DNA of 64,000 nucleotides from Pegoplata infirma (GCA_963921195.1 OY992536.1:331283038-331347037), one strand, 5' to 3'; positions 11,406 to 24,355 are shown, numbered from the stretch's first letter. Numbers and translations: made by a program. The notes: generated by a model not told the origin, from the letters alone.

Positions 11406-11888
11406 CACTGTTGCCAACTATTTTTATGCAAAAACCTCTAAATTTCACTACAAAGCGCTAGAAACCGCCAAAAATAAATTTAGCGGGGAAAATTTTTCTC
11501 CCGCTAAATTACGAAAAAAAAAACGTTAAAAACCGAAAAACTTGCCATTTTTAATTGACAAAAAAGAAAAGTTAAAAAAAAACCTCCAAATTATTTTTTC
11601 TACGAAAAATTGACTTTTCACTAAAAACGCGCAAGAAACCGCCGAAAAAAATTTAGCGGGAAAATATGAAAGTTATTAAAAAAAACGCTAAAATTTGACA
11701 AACTTGGCGTTTTCGATTAAAAAAAAAAAAAAATGGAAAAAAACCTCAAAATTTTTCCCACTAAATCCAAACAAAAAGCGCTAGATTTTCCCGCTAAAGC
11801 ACCGTTCCAGCTAAAACCAATTTTCCCCCGCTAAATCCTAACAAAAAGCGATAGATTTAGCGGGAAAACCTCCAACTTGGCAACAGTG
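11406..11888. mobile_element. hAT-like element, CACTGTTGCCAA ends, exact TSD
   Basis: A 483-bp element starting CACTGTTGCCAA and ending TTGGCAACAGTG, with exact 8-bp TSDs GCTGATGC (11398-11405 and 11889-11896). Inside are repeated AAAAAGCGCTAGA and TTTAGCGGGAAAA motifs in both orientations. Non-coding. The element at 36056-37142 has similar ends (CACTGTTGCCAGA) and also an 8-bp TSD. Confidence 0.9.
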
Positions 11889-12335
11889 GCTGATGCTATA
11901 ATAAATGAATATAGCAATATAAACCCAATGTGTTAATACTTCGCCAAGCATATGTGTCGGCGAGGGTCTAACAACAACAAAAAAATATTAAAAATACTAT
12001 ATTTAGGTTAAAAACATAATGTTTTGGTAACTTGTTTATTGTCATAACTCAAAATATTTGATTTTGCTGAAAACGCGTTTAAAGTTTACAATAAAAACTG
12101 GTTTTCCATTGAAAAAGGCCGATACATAGAAAATGTAATAATGGCCAGTTCTCAAACGATGATTTTAAAAGATAGTAATACTATTTTTTGACACAATATA
12201 AAGCATGATATAACGAATAATTCTGTATCATTAACTCAAAAATCGAGTTTTTTGAGTAATGACACTATACAAGTAAAGCTGCGATATGTATATGTACGTT
12301 ATGCAGCTATTGACCTACATTTAAATATTATACCT

Positions 12336-14565
12336 CCCGAGTAAATAAAAATCAATTGTCGTTCGTTGGTAACCGCATCAGTTGAGAACGGCTGGACCGA
12401 TTTGCACAATTCTTTTTTTGAAATGTTCGTCATAGTCCAACTTAGGTTTTTACGTAAAGAAAAATTGACCACGCCCACTTTTACGCCCACTTTTTTCAAT
12501 TTATCTAAAATCGGAAAACGGCTGCACCGATTTGGGTATTTTTGTACTAAAATGTTCGTAGCAATCCAATATAAGTTTTTAGTGAAAGAAAAATCAACCA
12601 CGCCCACTTTTACGACCACTTTTTCAGTTTATCTAAAATCTGAAAACAGCTGGACCGATTTGTCTAAATTTTTTTAAATGAATTTTTAATCATATTCCAA
12701 CTTTGGTTTTTACGTAAAAAAGAACTTGACCTTACCCACTTTGGCTAATTTTTGTTGAAAATTTTCATCATAATTCAACTAGGGTTTTAACGGATAGTAA
12801 AATTTCCCACGCCCACTTTTTTATGTATCGAAAAAGCTATAACGGTTATAGTCCGCCAAAGATTCGTAAGGAAAGAAAAATTTGTCCACGCCTACTTTTA
12901 CGCTCACTTTTCCCAATATATATATTTTAAATCATGGAATGGCTGAATCAATTTGTCTATTTTTGTTTTTAATGTGCGTCATATTCCAACTAAGGTTTTT
13001 TGAAAACAACAATTTTCCATTTCTACGCCTACTTTTGAATGGAGGGACCGAGTTAGTTTAATTCAAATAAGGTTTTTACTTTAAGGAATGATGTTTTCGA
13101 TGTATATAAAAACTGCTCTATAGAAAAATAAAATATAGAATAATAAAATATAAATAAAAATCAAATGTAGTTCGTTGGTAATCGGATCACTTGAGAACTG
13201 ACCGATTTGGATAATATTTTTTTTTTTTAATGTTCATCTTATTTTTTTAATGTTCGTCTTAGATTTTTTCGGAAAACAAATTAATCACTCCCACTTTTAC
13301 ATCTCCTTTTTTCGATATATCTAAAATCGGGTCGCCATAGTCCAACTTAGGTTTAAACGGAAATAAAAATTGTTCACGCCCATTTATAGTTCGATACATC
13401 TAAAACGGAAGAACGACAGGGCCGATTTGGCAATTTGTTGACATTCGTGATAGCACAACAAAGGTTTTTACGGAAAGAAAAATTGTCCACTCCCACTTTT
13501 TTCAATAAATCTAAGATCGGAGAGTGAATGATCTGATTTGATAATTTTTTTCTTTAATGATCATTATAGACCAAGTAAGGATTTTACGGAAATAATTATT
13601 GTACTACCCCACTTCAAAGCCCACATTTTTCAATAACCTTAAAATTTGCAACACTTGAGAACGCCTGGACCGATTTGGCTATTTTTTTGTTTTAAATGTT
13701 CGTTGTAGTCCATATAATTGGTCGGAAAGAAAAATTCTCCTCGCCAACTTTTTTTTTGATATATCTAAAATTAATTTTTACTCCAACTCGATCTATTAAA
13801 AAAAAATTTCTTAATAGATTCCGCATAAACTTGGTCCAAATCAAGTTTAACTTACCACACAAATTTTAAAGCCAACTTTTGTCTAAATAAGTCGAGTACT
13901 AATGACCGGACCGATTTTTTTATGTTAATAATAGTTCTAATTAGGTTTTTAAGGAAATATAAATGAGAAAAGTGTCCCGAAAAAATGGAAAATTCGGGAA
14001 AACTGTAAAGAGTTGTTTGAACTCAAGACGATAGCTCACAGTAAGAACGAAGGATATGCGTAATTCATTGTTGTGTTGTTCATAATGATACTAAAGAAGT
14101 TTTAAATTTGTACAGGTCGCAAAGTCGAAGACATGGTTATTTTTTTTGTTCTTAAAATATAATTTGAAGAATTATCTGCCTAATGGGGTCCTTAAAAACT
14201 ATTCCCACAAATCTTTGTAAGCCAAGACATTCATTATATTTTTTGCAGGGCTATATATTGGAACACTGATCTTATATTTGGGCCAGCAACGCGGACCGGG
14301 CCAGCTAGTAATTATATATAATTTGATAAAATTATATATATATAATTTGATAAAATTATATATAATTTTATCTAATTTTATAAAATTTTATCAAATTATA
14401 TATAATTAGATATAATTTTATAAAATTTTATATAAAAAAATTCGGATATAATTATATATAATTTTATCAAATTATATATAATTTTATCTAATTTTTTCAA
14501 ATATATATAATTATATATAATTTTATCAAATTATATATAATTATATATAAACTTTTTTACTCGGG
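12336..14565. mobile_element. CCCGAGTAAA element 1, 2-bp TSD CT
   Basis: Starts CCCGAGTAAATAAAA and ends TTTTTTACTCGGG, with the dinucleotide CT on both outer sides (12334-12335, 14566-14567). The inside differs from its sister elements. It has a decaying tandem repeat of roughly 130 bp (GGCTGGACCGATTTG, then TTTTTACGTAAAGAAAAA, then CACGCCCACTTTTACGCCC; clear units near 12385, 12515 and 12643), then a GC-rich motif ending CCAGCTAGT at 14301-14309, then a TATA-rich tail. The open frames at 12299-12677 are this repeat read through. No transposase. Confidence 0.75.
14310..14550. repeat. TATATAATT-rich low-complexity block
   Basis: About 240 bp of alternating ATTATATATAATTTTATC-type sequence, near-palindromic throughout. 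It forms the right part of the CCCGAGTAAA element and resembles the arms of the other copies. Confidence 0.8.
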
Positions 14566-14633
14566 CTATCATAATGCAAGGACTATAAAAATATTTATAC
14601 CTACAATATAAGTGCTACATATGAATCATCCAA

Positions 14634-15713
14634 CACTGAAAAAAAAGACATAACTAAATTTAAGGAAAAAATGTCTTTGAAAATTTATCATGAATTTTCC
14701 TAAAATTTAGTTAAATTTAACTTAAAAATGAGAATTTTCTTAACTATGAGGAAAAAATTTTAGTTCATTTACTTATAATTAGTTCATAGTTTTCTTTAAA
14801 TGGATTTTTTTAATATTAGGAAAAAAATTCTTACTGCCAAAGAAATTTTCCACAAATCTAAGAATCGTATCTTTATTTTTAAGACATATTTCTTAAAAAA
14901 CAATTTAGTTCAAGTTTAGTTAAAATTTACTAAAAAAAACATCATCGTATTTCTCTTCTTTGAATTGAGGAAGTGTACTTCTTAGAATTTAGTTAATGAC
15001 TTCTGAGAATTTAGTAAATAACTTCTTAGAATTTAGTTAAAAATTCAAAATGGCGATATCTCGAAAACTAAGCGAGATAGAGCGAAACGGATGAAATTTT
15101 CAAAAGAAAGACTACAAAGAAAAATATGGAACAGCCTAGCTCTGCATATCTGTCGGGGTCTCAAGACCCTAATTTTAGATCTAAAATTTGGAATTCCCGA
15201 GATTTTATATATGCACATATCTCGGTAAATACTGCCAACATTAGAAAAGGTCCAACGGCATTTTTGTAGCTCTTGACTCGTAGAACACTTCCGCAAAATA
15301 CCCGAAAGCCCTCCGATTAATAGTTTTTGAGTTATCCGGTTTTTAAGATTCTCAAGACCCTATCAGGCCCCTTATTACCGTATCTCAAAAACTAAGCAAG
15401 TTAGAGCGAAACGGACACAAGTTTTGGTTCAAAATCTATGGGGACCCTTAAAGGACCCAACGGGGTCTCGAGTTAAATGGGGTCCGAACCCATGGGTCCA
15501 GGGTCTAGACCCAATCTATTTCTAAAATGTGAAGTATAATTTTTCCCATTTTCTAGTTAAAATTGTCTTAAAATTAAATAACTTCGTTTTCCTTATTTTT
15601 GGGAAAATTATGAACTAAAACCAAGAAAAAAAATCTTTGGAGCCAAATCATTCCCTCTTTTTCTCAAAATTGAGTTAATTTTCCCAAATTTTAGTTCACT
15701 TTTTTTTTGAGTG
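14634..15713. mobile_element. CACTSAAAAAAA-type TIR element (T family)
   Basis: Starts CACTGAAAAAAAAG with ACTAAATTTAAGGAAAA behind it, and ends with the inverse (TTTTCCCAAATTTTAG, then CTTTTTTTTTGAGTG). The 3' flank is TA but the 5' flank is AA, so a TA TSD is not confirmed here. The interior (15045-15490) is a distinct GC-richer module (GAAACGGA, GGGGTCTCGAGTTAAATGGG) that recurs inverted in the related element at 53301-54120. The 83-residue minus-strand frame at 15045-15296 falls in this module and shows no known domain. Confidence 0.65.
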
Positions 15714-15876
15714 TAATGAAAATATATTATATTTTATTAGTTATCTTTAGTTGTAGTCAGATATCATTGTTATTATTAAGTTGTTATCATTAAATAAATA
15801 TAATATGGATAACACTGTGAAACAACTAAAGGGTCATTTCTTAGGGCCTCAACCAAACCAAGACAGTTTGAAAGTA

Positions 15877-18327
15877 CCCGAGTAAAAAAGTTCCTATATA
15901 ATTGTATATAATTTTATAAACATCATATATGATTAAATAGAGATATATAGAATTTGATGCGAAAAATGAGTCGATAAAACTATATAAAATTTGATCAATG
16001 TTTCATATATTTTGATAAATTTTTTATATAATTTTATGCGAAATTTGGACCCCTATTTTTATATAATAATAGCAAAATTATATAATTAGATATAATTATA
16101 TAAAAATATATACAATTGTATAAAACTGCATAAAACCATATAAAGTTACATAAAATTATATATAATTATTAGAGTTCGTTTGGTGACTATGTCACTTCAT
16201 CTGTTTATCGGATATCATCATTTATTTCAAGGATTTAGGGGAGGTTAAAAGAATGCCGGTATTTTTTTGGAAAAATTTTTACTCCTTGTGGTGGTTCAAA
16301 GCATCTGAAAACGCGGATTTTGAGCTGATTTTTTTGCAGAGAAAAAACGGCTGAATATATTGCAAATCTGATTGCACCAGTCGATTCTACACCATAAATT
16401 AAAATAATTGCAGTTTTTTGAACTCTTAAAAAAAGTTCCAATAACCCACAACAGGGGGCGGAAAAATCGATTTTTTTAAAAAAAAATTAAATTATTTTTT
16501 TAATCATGCACGATGAAGAAGCAGTTTTTGCTAAGAAATTTGGTACGAAACGCACATTTCTATCACAACCCATTAAAAAGTTATAAGGCTTCAAAGTTTT
16601 TTTCTAATCCCGAGTAAAAAAGTTCCTATATAGTTGTATATAATTTTATAAACATCATATATGATTAAATAGAATTATATAGAATTTGATGCGAAAAATG
16701 AGTCGATAAAACTATATAAAATTTGATCAATGTTTCATATATTTTGATAAATTTTTTATATAATTTTATGCGAAATTTGGACCCCTATTTTTATATAAAA
16801 ACAGAAAATTTATATAATTAGATATAATTATATAAAAAATATAAAATTGTATAAAACTGTATAGAACTATATAAAGTTACATAAAATTATATATAATTAT
16901 ATATAATTAAAACAAAATTTTATGATTTATATAAAACTTGATATAATTTTATGTAACTTTATATAGTTTTATACAGTTTTATACAATTTTATGTATTTTT
17001 ATGTAATTATATCTAATTATATAATTTTGCTATTATTATATAAAAATAGGGGTCCAAATTTCGCATAAAATTACATAAAAAATTTATCAAAATATATGAA
17101 ACATTGATCAAATTTTATATAGTTTTATCGACTCATTTTTCGCATCAAATTCTATATAATTCTATTTAATCATATAAGATGTTTATAAAATTATATACAA
17201 CTATATAGGAACTTTTTTACTCGGGATGGCAAAATTATAAAACACTAACCGAAATTTGAAAATTTTTTGGATGGGTCCGCGGTCTGGACACTCGTTTTCG
17301 ATTTTCATCTCAATGCTGATTCCAAATCTGGTTTCCAAACTGTTCCGTAACGTCAGGTTTTTGAGATAATTGAGGTCAAAGTTCACAAAAAGCGCATTTT
17401 TTGTGCATTATTGAGAGCATTTTTTTGTGATGTTTTTGGATGATATTCTGGGATCATAAAACTTGTTTTCGATTAACATTTCGATGCTGATTCTGAATCT
17501 AGATTTCAAATTTTTCTATCACGTCATGTTTTCGAGAAAATTGAGGCCAAAGTTCACAAAAAACGTGTTTTTGTCAATTTTTGAGAATTGATAACTTTTT
17601 AACGGGTTGTGATAGAACGGAAAATTTAGTACCATTTTGTCATGCTGAAAATGCCGTTTAATTGTGCATATTTAAAAAATTTATTTAAAAAGAAAATGGA
17701 AAAACCTTATATTTCCGCCCTCTGTGGTGGGTTTTTGGAACTTTTTTTAACAGTTTGAAAAATTACCATTCTATTATTTTTTGCTGTAGAATCGACTGAT
17801 GAAATCAGATTTGCGATATATTCAGCCGTTTTAGCTCTGATGAAAAATCAGCTCAAAATTCGCGTTTTCAGATGCGTTGAACCACCCCAAAGAGCGAATT
17901 TTTTTCCAAAAAAATACCGCCATTCTTTTTAGTTCCCCTAAATCCTTCAAAAAAATTATGATATCCGCAGATCAAGTTTTCAAAATTAACTCTAATAATT
18001 ATATATAATTAAAACAAAATTTTATGATTTATATAAAACTTGATATAATTTTATATAACTTTATAACATTATATATTGTTTTATATAATTTGATATAGTT
18101 GTATATAATTATATCTGATCATATAAATTTGCTTTTGTTATATAAAAATAGGGGTCCAAATTTCGCATAAAATTATATAAAAAATTTATCAAAACACAAG
18201 TAACATTGATAAAATTTTATATGGTTTTATCGACTCATTTTTCGCATCAAATTCTATATAATTCTATTAAATCATATATGATGTTTATAAAATTATATAC
18301 AAATATATAGGAACTTTTTTACTCGGG
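15877..18327. mobile_element. CCCGAGTAAA element 2, giant hairpin, 2-bp TSD TA
   Basis: Begins CCCGAGTAAAAAAGTTCC and ends with the inverse, with TA on both sides (15875-15876, 18328-18329). Left arm 15877 to about 16600 and right arm about 17600-18327 are inverted copies: TATA-rich tips, then AAACGCGGATTTTGAGCTGA and its counterpart near 17840-17865, then GGGGCGGAAA/TTTCCGCCC. The two 60-70-residue minus-strand frames here mirror each other and are repeat sequence. A sister copy lies inside it at 16609-17225. Confidence 0.85.
16609..17225. mobile_element. CCCGAGTAAA element 3, nested, 2-bp TSD AT
   Basis: A 617-bp copy consisting only of the TATA-rich arms, inverted about a centre near 16915. 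The ends are CCCGAGTAAAAAAGTTCC and its inverse. The flanking dinucleotide is AT on both sides (16607-16608, 17226-17227). Its arms closely match the outer tips of the element that contains it, so it looks like a recently active, shorter relative. Confidence 0.85.
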
Positions 18328-18339
18328 TACTTGTGTGTA

Positions 18340-21300
18340 CCCGAGTAAAAAAGATCATATATAATTATATATAGTTTTATATATACATATATTATTTTGT
18401 AAAACTATATGTATTTTTTGTTGCATCATATATGATTTTATATATTTGCACTTCTAATTTGTTTCTTATATAAAATTATATAACAGAAAATATTGACTTT
18501 TATATAATAACATATGATTTAAAGTTCGTTTATATAATTACATATGAACTTTAAAATTCTGTCTTCTTTTTTATATAATTTGATAAAACAAAATATTTGA
18601 AGAAATTTTATATAAAACTTTATGCAACTGTTTTTAAATTATATGTTATCTTATATGAGTAAAATTTAAAAAAAAAAATTTAAAAAAAAAGTCCTTTACA
18701 TATAATTTAATATAACTTTTGAAAATTTTTCTAAGTCCAGATGTTTTTTTTTTTGAAAATTTTCAAAGTCCTAAAAATATTTTTGAAAATTTTTAAGTCC
18801 TGGAAACAAATTTTTTTTGTCAGTTTTTTGCGTTTTGGGGGAAAACATTTTTTTCTTATATATAAATATATTTAATTATATATAATTGCATCAATTTTAT
18901 ACAAAAAAGGGTCCAATTTTCGCATATAACTATATAAAATTATATTAAAATTATATCAAATTTGATAAGATTTGATCAAATTTGATAAGTTTTTATATCG
19001 TTTTATCGACTCATTTTTCGCATTAAACTATATAGACTGGTTCCATTTAAAATAGCATAGGCAATCAGCCGATGGTGGTTCAATTTATCCAAAAATTGAC
19101 ATATCCATTCTTCTGATTTTTATTGAATTTCGGTTTTTGTTATTTAGTCGAAATTGTGAATGGTTCGCGTTTTATCGCTGTTCAAAGTTGGTATTTTTCC
19201 ACAATTTTATGAGAAATACATAATGTTTAAATGATCGTATCTTTGGAACGCATCATCCGATTATCACGAAATAAAGCGCAAAATAATGGTTATGTCCTGT
19301 ACTTAAAATAGAATTTTGAAAAAGGATAGGATGCTTAGCAAAAAGGATATTGAAATTAAAAAAATTTTCTTAATTTGCAAATATCTCAAAATGCGTATCT
19401 TTAATTTTCCTTTATTTTTTTGCACATATAGCCCAAAATGTACTTAACAACATATGCAAATCCCAAATTGGGGTGATAAGCGGTTTAATTGTAAACGCGG
19501 TTTCATGAAACGCCTTATTGATTTTTGTTAATAACTATCGTTTACAAATGAAAAACAATTTCTGCGCACTAACCGCGAATAATTTTTTTATATGTATTTT
19601 TGATCGCTAAACTCAAAATTTCATTAAAACAACATTTCACGAATACATTTTTGTTTAATGAATTTTTTAGCGTTTTTTGGAGGTATTTTAACTATTTTGC
19701 TTATATCTTAAGTTCTGTTTATCTGATCTTCTCGCAATAAAAACCAAACTAAAGATAATCAAATTTCCAACAAATCCTACATTCATAATTTTTTCATCAG
19801 TTCATAACTTTACGCGCAAATACAATTTTTAGCGTTATTTGGAGGCATTTTGACTATTTTTCTTATATCTTGAGTTCCGTTCATGTGATCTTTTCGCAAT
19901 AAGAACCAAATTAAAGACAATCAAATTTCCAACAAATCCTTCATTCATTATTTTTATATCAGTTCATAACTTTACGCGCAATAGGCAAACAAGGAAAAAC
20001 TATTTTTTTATTAACAAAGCTCATTTTTTAAAAATTTTAAAAACAGAAAATGTAAAAAATTACCAATTTTTTTTGTATTTTATCATGTATATTCAAATAA
20101 GTTGTGATAACTTCGGAGTTAACCTATAGATTTTTATCAAATCAACTTTATTATATTTCTAAATGTTCAGGCTTTGCAGATAAATAAAAAGACGTAACTA
20201 CTTGCAAAGATTTCTATTTCTTAAACTTTTTTTAAATGATTTGTTAATCAAAATACGTATTTTAGTCATATGTTTGCCTATTGAACGGAAAGCTTTGAAC
20301 TGATGGAAAAATGATGAATGTAGGATTTGTTGGAAATTTGATTGTCTTTAATTTGGTTCTTATTTCGTAAGGATCAGATAAATGGAACTCAAGATATAAG
20401 AAAAATAGTCAAAATACCTCCAAATAACGCTAAAAAATTTGTTTGCGCGTAAAGCTATGAACTCTTGAAAAAATGATGAATGTAGGATTTGTTGGAAATT
20501 TGATTGTCTTTAGTTTGGTTTTTATTGCGAGAAGATCAGATAAACAGAACTTAAGATATAAGCAAAATAGTAAAAATACCTCCAAAAAACGCTAAAAAAT
20601 TAATTAAACAAAAATGTATTCGCGAAATGTCGTTTTAATGAAATTTTTGAGTTTAGCGATCCAAAATACATACAAAAAAATTATTCGCGGTTAGTGCGCA
20701 GAAATTGTTTTTCATTTGTAAACAAGAATTATTAACAAAAATCAATAAGTCGTTTCATGTAACCACGTTTATAATAAAACCGCTTACCACCCCAATTTGG
20801 GATTTGCATATGTTGTTAATTACATTTTGGGCTATATGTGCAAAAAAATATAGGAAAATTAAAGATACGCATTTTGAGATATTTGCAAATTAAGGACATT
20901 TTTTTTAAATTCAATATCCTTTTTGCAAAGCATCCTATCCTTTGTCAAAATTCTGTTTTAAGTGCAGGACATAACCATTATTTTGCGCTTTATTTCGTGG
21001 CAATCGGATGATGCGTTCCAAAGATGTGATCATTTAAACATTGTGTATTTATCATACAATTGCTGCAAAATACCAACTTTGAACAGCGATAAAACGAGAA
21101 CCATTCACAATTTTGACTAAATAACAAAAACAGAAATTCAACAAAAATCAGAAAAACATATATACCAATTTTTAAGACAATTAAAATAGGTAAGGCCGAA
21201 AATTTGTTTTTTTTGTAGTCAAAAATTTTGGAATTCTTCTATATGATTATATATGATGGCTTTATATAATTTTATATGAACCCGAGTAAAAATAATTTAA

Positions 21301-22250
21301 TATGATCTTATATACTTTTATATAGTCATATTATTTCATATATGATCATGTGTGACACTATGTATTGCAAGATAAGTTTATATAATAAATTTTGATGTGG
21401 GATTTTTTTAAGATATCGCCATACATAACTATATGTTGTAACATCTGGCCCCATGCATCATTTTAAATATCTTAAGTGTTTTATATAAAATTTTATATGC
21501 CTCCATTATTTTTAAATTTTTTTAAGTTTTTTCCAAGAATATATTTTTATTGCAAATATTTTCAAAGTGTTTTATATAAAATTTCATATGACTTCATATT
21601 TATTTATTTTTCTAAGATTTTTCCTCCAAGCACCACTTTTTATCACGAATATTTTCTAAGTGTTTTATAGCACCACTTTTTTATCACGAATATTTTCTAA
21701 GTGTTTTATATAAAATTTTATATGACTCCATCTTTTAAATTTTTTCTAAGTTTTTTTCAAGGAACATTTTTTTTATCGCAAATATTTTCTAAGTGTTTTA
21801 TATAAAATTTTATATGACTCCATTTTTTTTTTAATTTTCTAAGTTTTTCCAGGGACAATTTTTTTTGAAAATATTTTCTAAGTGTTTTATATAAAATTTA
21901 ACATGACTTCATTTTTTGAAATTTTTCCAAGTTTTTTTCAAGAACAACTTATTTTTATTATTTTAGTTTTTCAACTTTTTATTAAAAACTTAAAAAACAT
22001 CCGATTTATAAAATTGTATAAATTTTAATATAATTGGATATAATTTTATATCATTGGATTAGACCAAAACTCGTATCAAAGTCGATATAAAGTTATATAA
22101 ACTGATATTATTAGATATTATTCGATCAAATCTTATGAAACCATTTTTCGTATAAGATTATATCAAAATAGACACGAACCCATATTAAATTATATATTGT
22201 GTCATATCAATTTTTTTACTCGGGAATATATATAATCTTTTTTACTCGGG
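18340..22250. mobile_element. CCCGAGTAAA element 4, about 3-kb foldback plus nested copy, TSD TA
   Basis: Begins CCCGAGTAAAAAAGATC and ends with the inverse, with TA on both sides (18338-18339, 22251-22252). It lies 12 bp from the right end of element 2. The interior is a long inverted repeat centred near 20130: for example 19240-19345 (GGAACGCATCATCCGAT, then TTATGTCCTGTACTTAAAA) is mirrored at 20935-21025. Each arm also holds a direct duplication of about 160 bp (19679 and 19840). No protein is supported; the frame at 20705-20893 is arm sequence. Confidence 0.85.
21281..22224. mobile_element. CCCGAGTAAA element 5, nested, 2-bp TSD AA
   Basis: A 944-bp copy near the right end of element 4. 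Starts CCCGAGTAAAAATAATTT and ends AATTTTTTTACTCGGG, with AA flanking both sides (21279-21280, 22225-22226). The interior has a tandem repeat of about 110 bp (AAGTGTTTTATATAAAATTT, then ATGACTCCAT or similar), about five units between 21470 and 21905. Confidence 0.8.
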
Positions 22251-22261
22251 TAGTAATAAAA

Positions 22262-22350
22262 CCCCCAATGGGCTTTAGGTTGTAAGTGGCTGCTGACGTT
22301 TTACGTCAACACACGTAGACTCTGAGGTACATTGCCAATGGGCTTTGCTC
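22262..22350 (-). mobile_element. LINE 3' UTR fragment with hairpin, reversed
   Basis: Read on the minus strand it matches the end of the I/R1-like LINE fragment at 61089-61384: AGAGTCTACGTGTG, then a stem-loop GTTGACGTAAAACGTCAGC, then AGCCACTTACAACCTAAAG. No coding part remains. Confidence 0.65.
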
Positions 22351-22739
22351 TGTAACGTGTCAAATTTTTTTTTATAGCCAACTGAATTTTTAATTTTTTT
22401 TTTTAAAGGCGATTTAAAAAAGTCGAAAAAAATAATTTAAATGTTCTTTTGAGTTTAAAATAGTGCTTGGATGTCTTTACTCAAAAAAAAAACTGTAAAG
22501 TTAGCAAAAAATTTAGTTAAATTTAACTAAAAAAGCACCTGATTTTGGGCCTACTAAATTTCTAGTTAATTTAACTAAAAATATTTAGCTAACTTTTCAT
22601 AGAATGAATGTAGCAAAAAACAAGTAAGAAAGCTATATTCGGCTGTGCCGAATCTTTAAATACCCTCCACCAATGTGATGATTTAAAAAACAAAAAAGTT
22701 TGTTTTATTTATACCTCAGGAAATAAAAAAGTACCAAAA

Positions 22740-24262
22740 AGTGTACTTTCGGTACCTTTAATAAAAGGTACTTTTTATTAAAGGACTTTTTATAGAAGGT
22801 ACTTTTTATAAAAGGTACTTTTTATAAAAGGTACTTTTTATAAAAGGTACTTTTTATAAAAGGTACTTTTCATAAAAGGTACTTTTTATAAAAGGTACTT
22901 TTTATAAAAGGTACTTTTTATAAAAGGTACTTTTTATAAAAGGTACTTTTTATAAAGGTACTTTTTATAAAAGGTACTTTTTATAAAAGGTACTTTTTAT
23001 AAAAGGTACTTTTTATAAAAGGTACTTTTTATAAAAGGTACTTTTTATAAAAGGTACTTTTTATAAAAGGTACTTTTTATAAAAGGTACTTTTTATAAAA
23101 GGTACTTTTTATAAAAGGTACTTTTTATAAAAGGTACTTTTTATAAAAGGTACTTTTTATAAAAGGTACTTTTTATAAAAGGTACTTTTTATAAAAGGTA
23201 CTTTTTATAAAAGGTACTTTTTATAAAAGGCACTTTTTATAAAAGGTACTTTTTATAAAAGGTACTTTTTATAAAAGGTACTTTTTATAAAAGGTACTTT
23301 TTTTAAAAGGTACTTTTTATAAAAGGTACTTTTTATAAAAGGTACTTTTTATAAAAGGTACTTTTTATAAAAGGTACTTTTTATAAAAGGTACTTTTTAT
23401 AAAAGGTACTTTTTATAAAAGGTACTTTTTATAAAAGGTACTTTTTACAAAAGGTACTTTTTATAAAAGGTACTTTTTATAAAAGGTACTTTTTATAAAA
23501 TGTACTTTATATAAAAGGTACTTTTTATAAAAGGTACTTTTTATAAAAGGTACTTTTTATAAAAGGTACTTTTTATAAAAGGTACTTTTTATAAAAGGTA
23601 CTTTTTATAAAAGGTACTTTTTATAAAAGGTACTTTTTATAAAAGGTACTTTTTATAAAAGGTACTTTTTATAAAAGGTACTTTTTATAAAAGGTACTTT
23701 TTATAAAAGGTATTTTTTATAAAAGTTTCTTTTTTATAAAAGGTACTTTTTATAAAAGGTACTTTTTATAAAAGGTACTTTTTATAAAAGATACTTTTTA
23801 TAAAAGGTACTTTTTATAAAAGGTACTTTGAATAAAATGTCCTTTTTATAAAAGACACTTTTTATAAAAGGTACTTTTTATAAAAGGTACTTTTTATAAA
23901 AGGTACTTTTTAAAAAAGGTACTTTTTTAAAAGGCACTTTTTATAAAAGGTACTTTTTATAAAAGGTACTTTTTATAAAAGGTACTTTTTATAAAAGGTA
24001 CTTTTTATAAAAGGTACTTTTTATAAAAGGTACTTTTTATAAAAGGTACTTTTTATAAATGGTACTTTTTATAAAAGGTACTTTTTATAAAAGGTACTTT
24101 TTATAAAAGGTACTTTTTATAAAAGGTTCTTTTTATAAAAGGTACTTTTTATAAAAGGTACTTTTTATAAAGGAACCTTTTATAAAAGGTACTTTTTATA
24201 AAAGGTACTTTTTATAAAGGAACCTTTTATAAAATGTACTTTTTATAAAAGGTACTTTTTGA
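22740..24262. repeat. 16-bp satellite GGTACTTTTTATAAAA, about 90 copies
   Basis: A very regular head-to-tail array of GGTACTTTTTATAAAA. Most units are identical; sparse single-base variants occur (for example GGCAC near 23229, GGTTC near 24126), and variants cluster toward the right edge (23820-24260). Each unit holds two palindromes, GTAC and TTTTATAAAA. The high identity indicates recent expansion. There are no spacers, so it is not a CRISPR array. Confidence 0.97.
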
Positions 24263-24355
24263 AAACGGCACTGAATTTTCGGAAAGTACTTGTTCCAGAA
24301 TGTTTTATTTCACTAAAGGATCCTACATTCTAAATTTCAAGTTTGAATAAAATTT

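Noticed and set aside
11114..11431. Lysine/arginine-rich reading frames that look like a basic protein
   Set aside because: They are the complement of a polypyrimidine tract.
22740..24262. Regular short repeats resembling a CRISPR array
   Set aside because: Units are contiguous with no unique spacers, in an insect-type transposon; this is a satellite.
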